A stretch of 64,000 nucleotides of DNA from Arthrobacter sp. MN05-02 (GCA_004001285.1 AP018697.1:1674001-1738000), one strand, 5' to 3'. Shown: positions 39,281-49,613, counted from the stretch's first letter. Numbers and translations are program-made. The notes: generated by a model not told the origin, from the letters alone.

Positions 39281-40931
39281 GCCCGTCCGTTCCCCGCTCG
39301 CCCCGACCGGACACGGCGAGGGCCGAGACGACGCGCCGCAGCTGGTCGACGCCCGCCTCGCGTTCCGTCAGGTGGAGGCGGAGCACGGGCCGGCCGGAGT
39401 CGGCGAGGACCTGCGCGTCGCCCGCGGCCTGGGCGGAGATCAGCTTCCCGAACGTGAACGGCCGGTCCGGGATGGCGAGATCCGCGTGCCCGGCACCGGT
39501 CAGCTGGAGGTACGCCCCGATGGGCGAGCCGCCCTTGTGGTACTGGCCCGTGGAGTGCAGGAAGCGCGGGCCCCAGCCGAAGGTGACCGGCCGGCCGGTG
39601 GCAGCCGCCAGCGGTGACCGGATCTCCTCGAGCGCGGCCTGCCGGTGCCGGTCCAGGTACGCCTGGACCGAGAGGTAGCCGTTCGGAGGGAGTGCGGCGA
39701 GGAGCGCCTCGAGGGCTTCCGCGACCGTGCTCGACGATCCGAGCAGGCCGGCGTCGCCGCGCACCTCCACGGCGCCGTCGACGAAGGCGGCCGGGGAGGG
39801 CTCGGGCTGCGCGTCCAGCAGGCCGCGCGCGGCCTTCTTCGCGGCCTCGACATCGGGCTGGTCGAAGGGATTGATGCCCAGCAGGCGTCCCGCGACGGCG
39901 ACCGCGTACTCCCAGACGAACAGCTGGCTGCCCAGGGTACCGCTGACCGTCAGCCTGGTGCCGTCGGTGAGCTCGTCGCTGGGGGCCTCGTCGAACGGGG
40001 CCAGGAAGACGGGCAGGACGTCGTCGGCCACGTCCGCGAGCTCGGGTGCGTCGCCGGAGGCGACGACGGGGAGCAGTCCGGTGCCGAGCTTGCCCGTGGA
40101 CTCCGCGATGAGCTGTTCCGCCCAGTCGGCGAAGCCGGGCAGCCCGGAACCCGCATCGGCGAAGACGATCTTGTCGCGGAGCGGGTTCGTCCCGCCCAGG
40201 ACGGCGCCGAGCTGCAGGCCCACGTTGTCGTCGACGTCGTCGCCGAGGAACTCGGCACTGTCCTCGGCGTCGTCCAGCAGCGTCTCGATGTCCGCGCCGG
40301 CGAGGGCGGACGGCACCAGGCCGAAGGCCGTGAGGGCCGAGTACCGGCCGCCGACCCGGGGATCGGCGTTGAACACCTTCCGGTAGCCCGCCGTCCGCGA
40401 TGCCTCATCGAGGGGCGATCCCGGATCCGTCACGACGACGATGCGCGACGCCGCGTCGATGCCGGCGTCAGTGAACGCCTGCTCGAACAACCGGCGCTGG
40501 GAGTCGGTCTCGACCGTGGAGCCGGACTTCGACGACACCACGATCGCGGTGCGCTGCAGGTCCTCCTCGAGGGCCGCGCGCACCTGGTCGGGATCGGTGG
40601 CGTCCAGGACGACGAGCGGGACGCCCGCTTCCTTCGTGATGACCTCCGGCGCGAGCGAGGAGCCGCCCATGCCGCACAGCACGATCCGGTCGACCCCTTC
40701 TGCCTGGAGGTCGGCGCGGAGGCCCGCGATCTCCGGGAGGAGCGCGCGTGAGCCCTCGAACAGGTCGATCCAGCCGAGGCGGACCGAGGCTTCGGATTCG
40801 GCGTCGCTGCCCCACAGGGTGGGGTCCTTCGCCATCAGCCGGGAGGCGACGCGGTCCTGCACGAGTGCGGGTACCGCCGACTCGACGGCGGCGAGCGCCG
40901 CCCCGGACGCGGTCAGTGCGAACGAGCCCAT
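39273..40931 (-). CDS. pgi: Glucose-6-phosphate isomerase
   Basis: Interconverts glucose 6-phosphate and fructose 6-phosphate. 552 residues, intact. The SIS-type phosphate-binding segments are CGMGGSSLAPEVI near 88 and VVSSKSGSTVET near 135. GWGPRFLHSTGQYHKGG near 465 holds the C-terminal catalytic region. The sequence belongs to the divergent type otherwise seen as the second half of fused transaldolase-isomerase proteins. It lies five bases after tal and overlaps zwf by eight bases. Confidence 0.93.
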   Translation of the reverse strand: MGSFALTASGAALAAVESAVPALVQDRVASRLMAKDPTLWGSDAESEASVRLGWIDLFEGSRALLPEIAGLRADLQAEGVDRIVLCGMGGSSLAPEVITKEAGVPLVVLDATDPDQVRAALEEDLQRTAIVVSSKSGSTVETDSQRRLFEQAFTDAGIDAASRIVVVTDPGSPLDEASRTAGYRKVFNADPRVGGRYSALTAFGLVPSALAGADIETLLDDAEDSAEFLGDDVDDNVGLQLGAVLGGTNPLRDKIVFADAGSGLPGFADWAEQLIAESTGKLGTGLLPVVASGDAPELADVADDVLPVFLAPFDEAPSDELTDGTRLTVSGTLGSQLFVWEYAVAVAGRLLGINPFDQPDVEAAKKAARGLLDAQPEPSPAAFVDGAVEVRGDAGLLGSSSTVAEALEALLAALPPNGYLSVQAYLDRHRQAALEEIRSPLAAATGRPVTFGWGPRFLHSTGQYHKGGSPIGAYLQLTGAGHADLAIPDRPFTFGKLISAQAAGDAQVLADSGRPVLRLHLTEREAGVDQLRRVVSALAVSGRGERGTDGHA

Positions 40932-40936
40932 GGGGA

Positions 40937-42046
40937 TCAGCCCTTCGAAGCGTCGAGTGCGGTCTGGACGGTCTCGAGGAGCTCCGACCAGCTGGCGACG
41001 AACTTGTCGAGGCCCTCGGTCTCGAGCTGCTCGACGACCTCGTCGTACGAGATGCCCATCGCGTCGAGCTGGTTCAGGACCTCGTTGGACTCCTCGTACG
41101 TGCCCGTGATCGTGTCGCCCTCGACGACGCCGTGGTCGGCCATGGCCTCGAGCGTCTTCTCCGGCATGGTGTTCACGACGTCGGCTGCGACGAGGCCGGC
41201 CACGTAGAGCGTGTCCGGGAGGTTCGGGTCCTTGACGCCCGTCGACGCCCAGAGGGGACGCTGCGCGTTGGCGCCGGCGGACTTGAGGACCTGCCAGCGC
41301 TCCGAGGAGAACTGCTCCTGGAACACCTGGTAGGCGAGGCGTGCGTTGGCGAGGCCCGCCTTGCCCTTGAGCGCCTTCGCCTCGTCGGTGCCGACGGCGT
41401 CGAGCCGTGCATCGATCTCGGCATCGACGCGGGAGACGAAGAACGAGGCGACCGAGTGGATCCTCGCGAGGTCGTGGCCGTTCTCCTTCGCCTGCTCGAG
41501 GCCCACCATGAACGCGTTGATCACGGCGCGGTAGCGCTCGAGGGAGAAGATCAGGGTCACGTTCACGCTGATGCCGGCTGCCAGGGTCGAGGAGATGGCT
41601 TCCAGTCCCTCGACGGTCGCCGGGATCTTGATGAGCACGTTGGTGCGCTGGACCTTGGCGTGCAGGCGCTTGGCCTCGGCGATCGTCCCGGCGGTGTCGC
41701 GGGCCAGGCGGGGATCTACCTCGATGGAGACGCGGCCGTCGGCGCCGTTGGTGCGCTCGGCCTCCTCGGCGAAGATGTCGCAGGCCTGGGCGACGTCGTG
41801 GGTGGTGATGTCGAAGACGGCCTGGTCCACGTCAGCGCCGGCCTCTGCCAGCGCCCCGACCTGGGAGGCGTAGGACTCGCCCTTCTTCAGTGCGGCGGCG
41901 AAGATGCTCGGGTTGGTCGTGACGCCGACGACGTTGCGGTCCTCGATGAGGTGCTTGAAGGCGCCCGAGTTGATGCGCTCCCGTGAGAGGTCATCGAGCC
42001 AGATGGATACGCCGGCCGCCGAGAGGTCGGCTGTGGGTGTTGACAT
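40937..42046 (-). CDS. tal: Transaldolase
   Basis: Transfers a dihydroxyacetone unit between sugar phosphates in the non-oxidative pentose-phosphate branch. 369 residues from ATG 42046. [12 protein letters not shown] near residue 40 is the family signature. The Schiff-base Lys is in [11 protein letters not shown] near 139, and [11 protein letters not shown] follows. It lies 59 bases after tkt and five bases before pgi on the same strand. The frame is intact, in contrast to most members of this operon. Confidence 0.96.
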   Translation of the reverse strand: MSTPTADLSAAGVSIWLDDLSRERINSGAFKHLIEDRNVVGVTTNPSIFAAALKKGESYASQVGALAEAGADVDQAVFDITTHDVAQACDIFAEEAERTNGADGRVSIEVDPRLARDTAGTIAEAKRLHAKVQRTNVLIKIPATVEGLEAISSTLAAGISVNVTLIFSLERYRAVINAFMVGLEQAKENGHDLARIHSVASFFVSRVDAEIDARLDAVGTDEAKALKGKAGLANARLAYQVFQEQFSSERWQVLKSAGANAQRPLWASTGVKDPNLPDTLYVAGLVAADVVNTMPEKTLEAMADHGVVEGDTITGTYEESNEVLNQLDAMGISYDEVVEQLETEGLDKFVASWSELLETVQTALDASKG

Positions 42047-42105
42047 GGTGTGCTCCTTGTCCGCTTCCGCGGAATGTTTGCTGGATTCTGACGGAGGGTG
42101 CGGGA

Positions 42106-44294
42106 CTACTGGTGGTCGCCGGTCTCGGTGGCACGGTGGCCCGACGGCATCGCCGCGGTGCCGTTGGGCGCCAGGGGATCGGCGGCCACGGCCTCGAGGG
42201 AGTCCTTGGCGGCCGCGACGACGGCGTCCGCCGTGATGCCGAACTCGCGGTAGAGCGTCTTGTAGTCGGCGGAGGCGCCGAAGTGCTCGAGCGATACGCT
42301 GCGTCCGGCGTCGCCGATGATCCCGTGCCAGCTCTGCGACACACCAGCCTCGACGGACACGCGGGCGCGGACGGTGCGCGGCAGGACACTGTCGCGGTAG
42401 GACGCGTCCTGGGCGTTGAACCACTCGAGGCACGGCATGGACACCACGCGGGCGGAGACGCCCTCCGCCTCGAGGGCCTCGCGGGCCTCCACAGCGAGCT
42501 GGACCTCGGACCCGGTGCCGATCAGGATGACGTCGGGCGAGCCGTTCCTCGCTTCGGCCAGCACGTAGCCGCCCTTCGCGACGCCCTCGACCGAGCCGAA
42601 CGTGTCACCCTCGGCCGCGCCGTCGCCCCGCTGGTAGGTCGGGATGTTCTGGCGGGTCAGGACGATGCCCGCAGGGTTCTCGGTGTTCTCGAGGATGGTG
42701 CGCCAGGCGACGGCCACCTCGTTCGCGTCGCCCGGACGGACGACGTCGAGTCACGGGATGGTCCGCAGCGAGGACAGCTGCTCGACCGGCTGGTGGGTGG
42801 GGCCGTCCTCGCCGAGGCCGATCGAGTCGTGCGTCCAGACGTAGATGGCCGGGACCCCCATGAGCGCCCCGGGGCGCACCGCAGGGCGCTGGTAGTCGCT
42901 GAAGATCAGGAAGGTGCCCGAGAAAGCGCGGGTGCTGCTGTGCATCACGATGCCGTTCACGATGGCCGCGGCAGCGTGCTCACGGATGCCGAAGTGCAGC
43001 ACGCGGCCGTACTCGTTGCCCGACCATGCCTTGGTCTGGCGGCTCGCGGGGATGAACGACGGCGACCCCTCGATGGTCGTGTTGTTCGATTCCGCGAGGT
43101 CGGCGCTGCCGCCCCACAGTTCGGGGAGTGCGGGACCGATGGCGGTGAGGACCTTGCCGGATGCTGCACGCGTGGACATGTCCTTGCCCGCCTCGAACGT
43201 GGGCAGGGTCTCCTCCCAGCCCTCGGGCAGGGTGCGGGCCTGGATGCGCTCGAGGAGCGCGGCCTCGTCGGTGTGTGCCGCCTTCCAGGCGTCGAAGCCC
43301 TCCTGCCAGGCGCTGTGTGCGTCTGCACCGCGCTGCACGACGCCGCGGGCGTGGTCCAGGACCTCCGGGTCGACGTCGAAGTGCTTCTTGGGGTCGAAGC
43401 CGAGGGCTTCCTTGAGCGCTGCGACCTCGTCCTTGCCGAGTGCGGAGCCGTGGATCTTGCCGGTGTTCTGCTTGTTCGGCGCGGGGTAGCCGATGATCGT
43501 GCGCAGCGAGACGATGCTGGGCTTCGAGGTCTCGTTCTTCGCGGCGACGAGCGCGGAAGTAGAGCTCGGCGACGTCCTCGACGTACTCGCCGGTCTTGGT
43601 CCAGTCGACGCGCTGGGTGTGCCAGCCGTACGCCTCGTAGCGCTTCAGGACGTCCTCGGTGAACGAGATGTCCGTGTCGTCCTCGATCGAGATGTGGTTC
43701 TCGTCGTAGATCACCACGAGGTTCCCGAGCTCCTGGTGGCCCGCGAGGGACGATGCTTCCGCCGTCACGCCTTCCTGGAGATCGCCGTCCGAGGCGATGA
43801 CCCAGATGGTGTGGTCGAAGGGACTGGTCCCGGCGGGTGCGTCTGCGTCGAACATCCCGCGCTGGCGGCGCTGGCCGTAGGCGAAACCGACCGACGTCGC
43901 GAGGCCCTGGCCGAGCGGGCCCGTGGTGATCTCGACGCCCTTGGTGTGCCGGTACTCGGGATGGCCGGGCGTGAGGGAGCCCCAGGTGCGCAGTGCCTTC
44001 AGGTCATCGAGCTCGAGGCCGTACCCGGACAGGAAGAGCTGGATGTAGAGGGTGAGCGAGGTGTGCCCGGGGGAGAGGACGAAGCGGTCGCGCCCGGTCC
44101 CACTCGGGGTCCGACGGATCGTGCCGCATCAGCTTGTGGAACAGGAGGTAGGCGGCCGGCGCCAGGCTCATGGCCGTTCCCGGGTGCCCGTTGCCCACCT
44201 TCTCCACGGCGTCCGCTGCCAGGATGCGGGCCGTGTCGACCGCCTTCTGGTCGAGTTCGGTCCAGGTCAGTTCCTGCTCTTGCGTCTGTGGCAC
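42106..44294 (-). CDS. tkt: Transketolase (two frame interruptions and one in-frame stop)
   Basis: Thiamine-diphosphate enzyme moving two-carbon units between sugar phosphates. GTG 44294 is chosen because AGAGGGG lies nine bases upstream; an in-frame TTG at 44390 lacks a ribosome site. [16 protein letters not shown] holds a substrate His, [10 protein letters not shown] the ThDP/Mg site, and [17 protein letters not shown] the cofactor-activating region. Faults: GGG for GG at 44099-44101 after DPEW; TT for T at 43557-43558 between ELY and [10 protein letters not shown]; and TGA instead of an expected Gly codon at 42751-42753 in the segment [12 protein letters not shown], with the same frame continuing. 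Repaired length is ~728. It begins the operon. Confidence 0.94.
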
Positions 44295-44796
44295 GTTTCC
44301 GGGCCCCTCTCTGTCCGGAACGGCCGACGACGGGGTGCTTCCAGGCACGCCGTCGGGCTGGCCGTTCACCGTTGAATCCTGCGAGTTCAAGCTCCGACCG
44401 CGGACAGCATCGACCCGGAGTGGATTCCGGGCAGGCTTCTGCAGCGGGCTTTCGAATCCACACTATCCCTTCCGGCCCGCGAACAGTCGTGGGAGTCGAA
44501 GAATGTCGTCCGTCACATCCCGGGGTTGCGGCTCGCCCCCCTTTCAGAGGCAGCGGAACGAGCCGCGCGACCGGCGCCCTTCCGCTGCCGCGTCCTCAGG
44601 GGCGCTGCACCGCCGGAGTCCGCAGGGGACTGCTTCGCGCAGCGCCGACCGCGTGGTCGCTGTCGCCGGTCCTCGCCGACAGGGTGGAGCCGTAGCCGCA
44701 AGGACCGCGGGACGGCGGTCGGCCCCGATTTCTACAGAGCGTAAAAGGGTATGATGGCTTTGTCTTTTACTCCGGAAGAAACGAAAGTGTTGCCTT
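44295..44796. promoter_or_regulatory. 502-base divergent intergenic region tkt/ctaB
   Basis: The longest gene-free stretch in the window. It has no convincing coding frame and no tRNA. On the plus strand TATGAT at 44750-44755 is a near-consensus -10 for ctaB, with only a weak -35 (TTTCTA about 15 bases upstream), giving a leader of about 35 bases. On the minus strand TAGTGT near 44460-44465 is a possible tkt -10. The central part (44500-44700) is GC-rich with no clear structure that I can support. Confidence 0.5.
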
Positions 44797-45741
44797 GTGA
44801 AGACCCAGCAGGCTCCTGCTCCGGCACGTTCCCCGCAGGCCCGTCAGGGTTTCGGCCGCAAAGCGAAGGCCTACCTCGCCCTGACGAAGCCTCGTGTGAT
44901 CGAACTCCTCCTGGTGACCACGCTTCCCACCATGATCTTCGCGCAGGGCGGGTTCCCGCCCCTCGGCCTGATCCTGGCCACCATGGTCGGCGGAGCCCTC
45001 GCAGCCGGTAGCGCGGGGGCGTTCAACTGCTATATCGACCGTGACATCGACAAGCTCATGCACCGCACGGAGAACCGCCCGCTCGTGACCGGGGAGGTCA
45101 CCCCCCGCGAGGCGCTCGTCTTCTCCTGGGTCCTGGGTGCCGTGGCGATCGCCGTCCTGTGGTTCGGCGCCAACCCGCTCGCGGGGCTACTCGGCGTCGC
45201 GGCCATCTTCCTCTACGTCGTCGTCTACACGCTCGTGCTCAAGCGCCGCACGTCGCAGAACATCGTCTGGGGCGGCGCCGCGGGCTGCATGCCCGTCCTG
45301 ATCGCGTGGGCCGCCGTCACCGGATCCGTCGAGTGGCCCGCCGTCGTCCTGTTCCTGATCATCTTCCTCTGGACGCCCCCGCACTACTGGCCGCTCTCCA
45401 TGAAGTACAGCGACGACTACAACGCGGCGAGCGTCCCGATGCTCGGTGCGATCGCCGGCGCCCGCGTCGTCTCGGTGCAGGTCGTGCTCTACGCCTGGGC
45501 CATGGTGGCGTGCTCGCTCCTGCTAATCCCCGCCGGCGCCGGCTGGGTCTACTCCGTGGCCGCCCTCGTCGGCGGCGCCTGGTTCATCCGGGAGTCCCAC
45601 ACGCTGTACTCCCTCGCCCAGCGGGGCGAGTTGAACAACAAGGCCGCGATGAAGGTCTTCCACGGCTCCATCAGCTATCTCACAGTGCTCTTCCTCGCCC
45701 TCGCGATCGATCCCTTCGTCGGTTCGGCCATCCTGTCCTGA
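44797..45741 (+). CDS. ctaB: Protohaem IX farnesyltransferase (haem O synthase)
   Basis: Attaches a farnesyl group to haem B, making haem O for terminal oxidases. 314 residues with about nine membrane helices. The UbiA-type metal-diphosphate motif is [15 protein letters not shown] near 87, and the second Asp motif region reads [15 protein letters not shown] near 208. [10 protein letters not shown] opens the family domain. GTG 44797. It works with ctaA about 2 kb downstream on the other strand. Confidence 0.96.
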   Translation: MKTQQAPAPARSPQARQGFGRKAKAYLALTKPRVIELLLVTTLPTMIFAQGGFPPLGLILATMVGGALAAGSAGAFNCYIDRDIDKLMHRTENRPLVTGEVTPREALVFSWVLGAVAIAVLWFGANPLAGLLGVAAIFLYVVVYTLVLKRRTSQNIVWGGAAGCMPVLIAWAAVTGSVEWPAVVLFLIIFLWTPPHYWPLSMKYSDDYNAASVPMLGAIAGARVVSVQVVLYAWAMVACSLLLIPAGAGWVYSVAALVGGAWFIRESHTLYSLAQRGELNNKAAMKVFHGSISYLTVLFLALAIDPFVGSAILS

Positions 45742-45832
45742 GCCCGTCCCGGCCGAGGGACGCCCCGTCCGGCAGCAGGTCCCGGGTGCGCCGCGTTCCC
45801 CGGCGCTGGTGCCGCCCGAGTCGCCGGCACCC

Positions 45833-45838
45833 TAGGCT
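45833..45838 (+). promoter_or_regulatory. -10 element of the DapA-family gene (leaderless)
   Basis: TAGGCT ends seven bases before ATG 45846. There is no Shine-Dalgarno sequence. Confidence 0.45.
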
Positions 45839-45845
45839 GGCTGTC

Positions 45846-46781
45846 ATGGACTTCACCGGCCTGATCGCCTACCCCGTCACACCGTTCGACTCGGACGGCT
45901 CCGTCCGCCACGAGGACCTGCGCGGTCTCCTGGACGGTCTGGCCACCTCCGGCGTCGACGGCGTGACCGTCCTCGGTTCCTCCGGCAGCTTCGCCTACCT
46001 GGACGCGTCCGAACGCGCGCAGATTGCCCGGACGGCCATCGGTGCCCTCGACGGGCGCCTCCCGGTCGCGGTGGGCATCAGCTCCGTCGGGACGCGGGAG
46101 GTGCTGGACGCCGCCGTCGACGCCCAGCGGGCAGGGGCGGCCGGACTCGTGCTGTCCCCGGTCTCCTACGTCCCCCTCACCGACGACGAGGTCCTGGCGC
46201 AGGTGCGGGCGGTATGCGCCGCCACGGACCTGCCCGTCTGCCTCTACAACAATCCGGGGACCACGCAGTTCGACTACTCGCTGCAGGTGGTCGCCGAACT
46301 GTCCGCACTCCCGGGGGTCGTCGCGTTCAAGGACACGGCAGCCGATGCGGCGACCTTCAACGCGCGGCACGCCGAACTCGCCGCACTCGTCTCGGGGCCC
46401 TTCAGCCACGGGGTGAGCGGGGACCTGCTCATGATGACGGGGGAGGTCGCGGCCGACGCGTGGCACAGCGGCCCGGCCGCGCTCCTGCCCGCCTACTACG
46501 GTCGGCTCCGCGCCGCCGTCGTCGCGGGCGACCGGCGCGAGGTGGCCCGCGTGCGCTCGGTCCTCGCGCCCCTCGTCGATCATGTGGCGGGGCTGCGGAA
46601 GATCAGCGGACTGCATCTCCTGGCCCGGGCCTGCGGGTTGGCGGCGGGCGACCCGCGCCCGCCCCTGCTGCCGAGTCCCGGGTCCGAGCTGCGCGAGCTC
46701 GGGCGGCTCCTCGACCTCCTCGAGAGCGAGTTCATGGACGACCGGGAGGACGACCGGCACGACGACCGGGGCGAGGACTGA
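45846..46781 (+). CDS. DapA-family class I aldolase/lyase
   Basis: Dihydrodipicolinate synthase/N-acetylneuraminate lyase superfamily. 311 residues in a TIM-barrel pattern. VLGSSGSFAYLD is the carboxylate-binding loop, LYNNPGTT carries the catalytic Tyr, and VVAFKDTAADAA the Schiff-base Lys. The C-terminal tail is highly charged (Asp/Arg-rich). There are no lysine-synthesis genes nearby, and a core dapA normally sits with dapB, so this is probably a paralogue acting on another 2-keto acid. The reaction is undetermined. It is convergent with ctaA. Confidence 0.83.
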   Translation: MDFTGLIAYPVTPFDSDGSVRHEDLRGLLDGLATSGVDGVTVLGSSGSFAYLDASERAQIARTAIGALDGRLPVAVGISSVGTREVLDAAVDAQRAGAAGLVLSPVSYVPLTDDEVLAQVRAVCAATDLPVCLYNNPGTTQFDYSLQVVAELSALPGVVAFKDTAADAATFNARHAELAALVSGPFSHGVSGDLLMMTGEVAADAWHSGPAALLPAYYGRLRAAVVAGDRREVARVRSVLAPLVDHVAGLRKISGLHLLARACGLAAGDPRPPLLPSPGSELRELGRLLDLLESEFMDDREDDRHDDRGED

Positions 46782-46845
46782 GGCGACGCGCGGTCGACGG
46801 CCCCGAGGCCCCGCCCGCCACGACGACCGGGACGAGGCCCACTCC

Positions 46846-47817
46846 CTAGGAGACGGTGTGCGGCACCCTCGCCTCGGTCCGCGTCCCCGGGAGCGTCCTG
46901 CCCGTGGTACCCGTGTACTGCGCATGGATGACGGCCGCCATGAGCAGTGACGCCCCGAGCATGTGCAGTGCCACGAGCGCGATCGGCAGGTGCAGGAAAT
47001 GCTGGGTGTATCCGATGGCGCCCTGCACCAGCACGACGACGGCGAGGATTCCGAGGGCCTTCCGCAGCTTCTCGTGGACCCGGGCACGGTGGGCGACGAC
47101 GAGCGCGAGCACCACGGTGGCGACGAGCAGGTAGACCGGGAGCGCGTGCGCGCGTGTCATGAGGTCGGAGTCGAGCCCGTTGCGGGCCGCGCCGTGGTCG
47201 CCGGCGTGGGGTCCGGATCCCGTCACGACCACGCCGAGCACGACGGCGACGGACGTCAGCACCGTGGCCGTGACGAGCAGCTGGCGCAGGAGGGCCGGGG
47301 CGGCCGGGCCCCGCCGTGCGAGGTACTGCTCCGTCGTGAGCCGGGCACGGTTGACCAGGACGGTCGCCAGGGCGACGAGCACCATGGAGACGATGAAGTG
47401 GAGGCCCACGATCCACGGGTTCAGGCCCGTCCACACGGTGATCCCGCCGATGACGGCCTGGGCCGGGATCCCCAGGAACAGACCGATGGACAGGCGGAAC
47501 AGGTCCTTGCGTTCGCGCCGCATGCCGAGCAGGGAGACGATCATGGCGACGGCGATGAGGACCAGCACGAACGTGAGGAGCCGGTTCCCGAACTCGATCA
47601 CGCCGTGGAGACCCATCTCGGGCGTGGTCACGATCGAGTCGGGCGTGCAGCGCGGCCATTCCGGACAGCCGAGGCCCGACGCCGTGAGACGGACCGCGCC
47701 GCCGGTCACCACGATGGCGATCTGCGACACGAGCGAGGCGATCGCCAGTCGGCGCACCAGCGGCGTCGTGGTGCGCGGCAGTCGGGTCGTGAGGCGCGAG
47801 AGCGCGGGGAGGGTCAT
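46846..47817 (-). CDS. ctaA: Haem A synthase (CtaA/COX15 family)
   Basis: Oxidises the haem O methyl group to a formyl, giving haem A for cytochrome aa3. 323 residues with eight membrane helices in two four-helix halves. TGGAVRLTASGLGCPEWPRC near 38 has the conserved Cys pair of the first extracytoplasmic loop. GLHGVIEFGNRLLT, GLHFIVSMVLVA, TRAHALPVYLL and ALHMLGAS carry the haem His ligands. It lies four bases after the ABC permease, so it is co-transcribed with the exporter-like transporter. Confidence 0.93.
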   Translation of the reverse strand: MTLPALSRLTTRLPRTTTPLVRRLAIASLVSQIAIVVTGGAVRLTASGLGCPEWPRCTPDSIVTTPEMGLHGVIEFGNRLLTFVLVLIAVAMIVSLLGMRRERKDLFRLSIGLFLGIPAQAVIGGITVWTGLNPWIVGLHFIVSMVLVALATVLVNRARLTTEQYLARRGPAAPALLRQLLVTATVLTSVAVVLGVVVTGSGPHAGDHGAARNGLDSDLMTRAHALPVYLLVATVVLALVVAHRARVHEKLRKALGILAVVVLVQGAIGYTQHFLHLPIALVALHMLGASLLMAAVIHAQYTGTTGRTLPGTRTEARVPHTVS

Positions 47818-47821
47818 GGCG

Positions 47822-48625
47822 TCAGCTCCATTTGAACCAGCGGATGGCCGCCAGGCTAGCGAGCGCGGCCCAGGCGAGGAGCACGAGGCACGCGATGGGA
47901 TCGAGGGCGCCGTCCACCAGGGCGCTCCTCAGGCCGTCGCCGAGGGCCGATGACGGCAGGACGGCGACGAACGGTTCGGCGGCGGCGGGCAGGCTCGCCG
48001 CCGGGATGATCACGCCGCCGGCAGCGCCGAGCAGGATCCACACGAGGTTGGTGACGGCCAGGGTGGCTTCGGGACGCAGGGTGCCCGCGACGAGGAGTCC
48101 GAGGGCCGTGAACGCGGCCGACCCGACCAGCAGGAGGAGGGCGGCCGGGAGGATCCCCTCGGCCTGCGGCGACCAGCCCATCAGGGCGGCGGCACCGCCG
48201 ATCACGACGAGCTGGACGGCGAGCACCCCGGCGACGGCGACGGCCTTGCCGAGAATGAGCCCCGAGCGGCCGAGCGGCGTGGTCGAGAGGAAGCGGAGCA
48301 CGCCGTACCGGCGGTCGAAGCCCGTCGCGATGCCCTGGCCCGTGAACGCCGTGGACATGGTGCACAGGGCGAGGACGCCGGGAGCGGCGATGTCGATGCG
48401 GGTCGGCCCGTACGCGTCCAGCAGCGGAGTGATCACCAGGGCGGTGAGCGCCAGCAGGGGCAGCACGATCGCCAGGACGAGCTGCTCTCCGTTGCGCAGC
48501 ATCGCCAGGGCCTCGTAGGCGCCGTGGCGCAGCACGCGGACGGGCAGGGAGGCTGCCGTTCCGCGGTCGGTTCCGGCCTCGGGACCGGAAGCCGCGGAGC
48601 GGGAGGCTGCAGCGCTCGTGCTCAT
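47822..48625 (-). CDS. ABC transporter permease (ABC-2 type)
   Basis: 267-residue integral membrane protein with about six helices. The N-terminal ~35 residues are Ser/Ala-rich and cytoplasmic. FDRRYGVLRFLSTTPLGRSG is a coupling segment typical of ABC-2 permeases. ATG 48625 overlaps the stop of the ATPase gene as ATGA. In many actinobacteria this pair precedes ctaA, and a role in haem or cytochrome biogenesis has been inferred from that linkage; the substrate is unknown. Confidence 0.85.
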   Translation of the reverse strand: MSTSAAASRSAASGPEAGTDRGTAASLPVRVLRHGAYEALAMLRNGEQLVLAIVLPLLALTALVITPLLDAYGPTRIDIAAPGVLALCTMSTAFTGQGIATGFDRRYGVLRFLSTTPLGRSGLILGKAVAVAGVLAVQLVVIGGAAALMGWSPQAEGILPAALLLLVGSAAFTALGLLVAGTLRPEATLAVTNLVWILLGAAGGVIIPAASLPAAAEPFVAVLPSSALGDGLRSALVDGALDPIACLVLLAWAALASLAAIRWFKWS

Positions 48626-49572
48626 CGGATGCTCCGTCCCGAGATGTCGAGGAAGACGTCCTCCAGGGACCGGGGCGTCATGGCGATCGCGGTCGGCATC
48701 ACGCCGCAGGCGTCCCACCACTCCGCCAGGCGGGCGACGTCCCGGGCCGTCAGCGCACCGCGGAGCACGTACTGTCCGGGATCCGGTTCGCGCTGGTGCA
48801 GGTGGGGGAGCAGGTTCGGGGGGAGGGTGAGGCCGGGGACGGTCTCGAAGCGCAGCTCGCGCATCCCGTCGGTGTCCGTGTCGGCCGTGAGGTCCGCGAC
48901 CGTGCCCTCGGCGACGGTCCGGCCGCCCTCGATGATGTAGACGTAGTCGGCGAGTCTCTGCGCGTCGTCCAGCAGGTGGGTGGTGAGGACGACGGCGAGG
49001 CCGTCCGCGCGGAGTTCCCGGATGAGGTCGAACACGATCGTGCGCGACTGCGGGTCGAGGCCCGCGCTCGGCTCGTCGAGGAAGACCACCTCGGGCCGTC
49101 CGACGAGTGCGCAGGCCAGGGCCAGGCGCTGCTTCTGCCCACCCGAGAGACGACGGATGGAGACCGCGCCGAAGTCGTCCAGGCCGAGGCGCTCGGCCAG
49201 CGCCTCCACGGGCAACGGCGCCCGGTACATCGACGCCACGTGGCGCAGGAGGGCGAGGGGCCGCACCGAGGGCGGCAGCCCCCCGTCCTGGAGCATCACG
49301 CCGACACGCGCCCGCAGGTGCGGTGTCGCACGCGCGGGGTCCTCACCGAGGAGCCGGACGACGCCGCCGTCGGCGCGCTGGAGTCCCTGCGCGCATTCGA
49401 GGGTCGTCGTCTTGCCGGCGCCGTTGGCTCCGAGGAGTACGGTGACCGCCCCGTGCGCCGCGCTGAGGCTGACGCCGTCGAGCACCCGGACCATCCGGCC
49501 GTCGAGCGAGCCGACGGGTCCGAAATCCTTGATCAGCCCGTCGATCTCGAGGGCAGGGGAAGTTGTCGGCAC
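48622..49572 (-). CDS. ABC transporter ATP-binding protein
   Basis: 316-residue ATPase partner of the adjacent ABC-2 permease. Walker A GANGAGKTT is near 48, signature LSGGQKQRL near 141, Walker B VFLDEPSAGLD near 162, and the switch His in LTTHLLDD. The ~90-residue C-terminal region after the ATPase fold is typical of drug/lipid exporter subunits. GTG 49572 lies six bases from TAGAAT (49579-49584). First gene of an ATPase-permease-ctaA operon. Confidence 0.9.
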   Translation of the reverse strand: MPTTSPALEIDGLIKDFGPVGSLDGRMVRVLDGVSLSAAHGAVTVLLGANGAGKTTTLECAQGLQRADGGVVRLLGEDPARATPHLRARVGVMLQDGGLPPSVRPLALLRHVASMYRAPLPVEALAERLGLDDFGAVSIRRLSGGQKQRLALACALVGRPEVVFLDEPSAGLDPQSRTIVFDLIRELRADGLAVVLTTHLLDDAQRLADYVYIIEGGRTVAEGTVADLTADTDTDGMRELRFETVPGLTLPPNLLPHLHQREPDPGQYVLRGALTARDVARLAEWWDACGVMPTAIAMTPRSLEDVFLDISGRSIR

Positions 49573-49578
49573 CCCACT

Positions 49579-49584
49579 ATTCTA
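49579..49584 (-). promoter_or_regulatory. -10 element of the ABC-ctaA operon (leaderless)
   Basis: On the minus strand TAGAAT, close to the TATAAT consensus, is followed by six bases and GTG 49572. Confidence 0.5.
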
Positions 49585-49613
49585 CGTCAGGTAGTAGGAG
49601 GCGCGGGGGCCCC

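Noticed and set aside
36795..44294. Genuine loss of the pentose-phosphate pathway (pgl, opcA, zwf and tkt all broken)
   Set aside because: tpiA, sodA, rpsA and coaE are broken in the same style, the lesions are minimal, and the remaining codons are well preserved. Recent simultaneous decay of essential genes is implausible compared with sequence error.
44500..44760. Small open frames in the tkt-ctaB intergenic region
   Set aside because: They have biased Arg/Ala composition, no ribosome sites and no recognisable protein features.
49583..49595. CTAC-N5-GTAG as the SufR operator
   Set aside because: The arms are only four bases and the position suits the divergent ABC gene better; too weak to report as a site.
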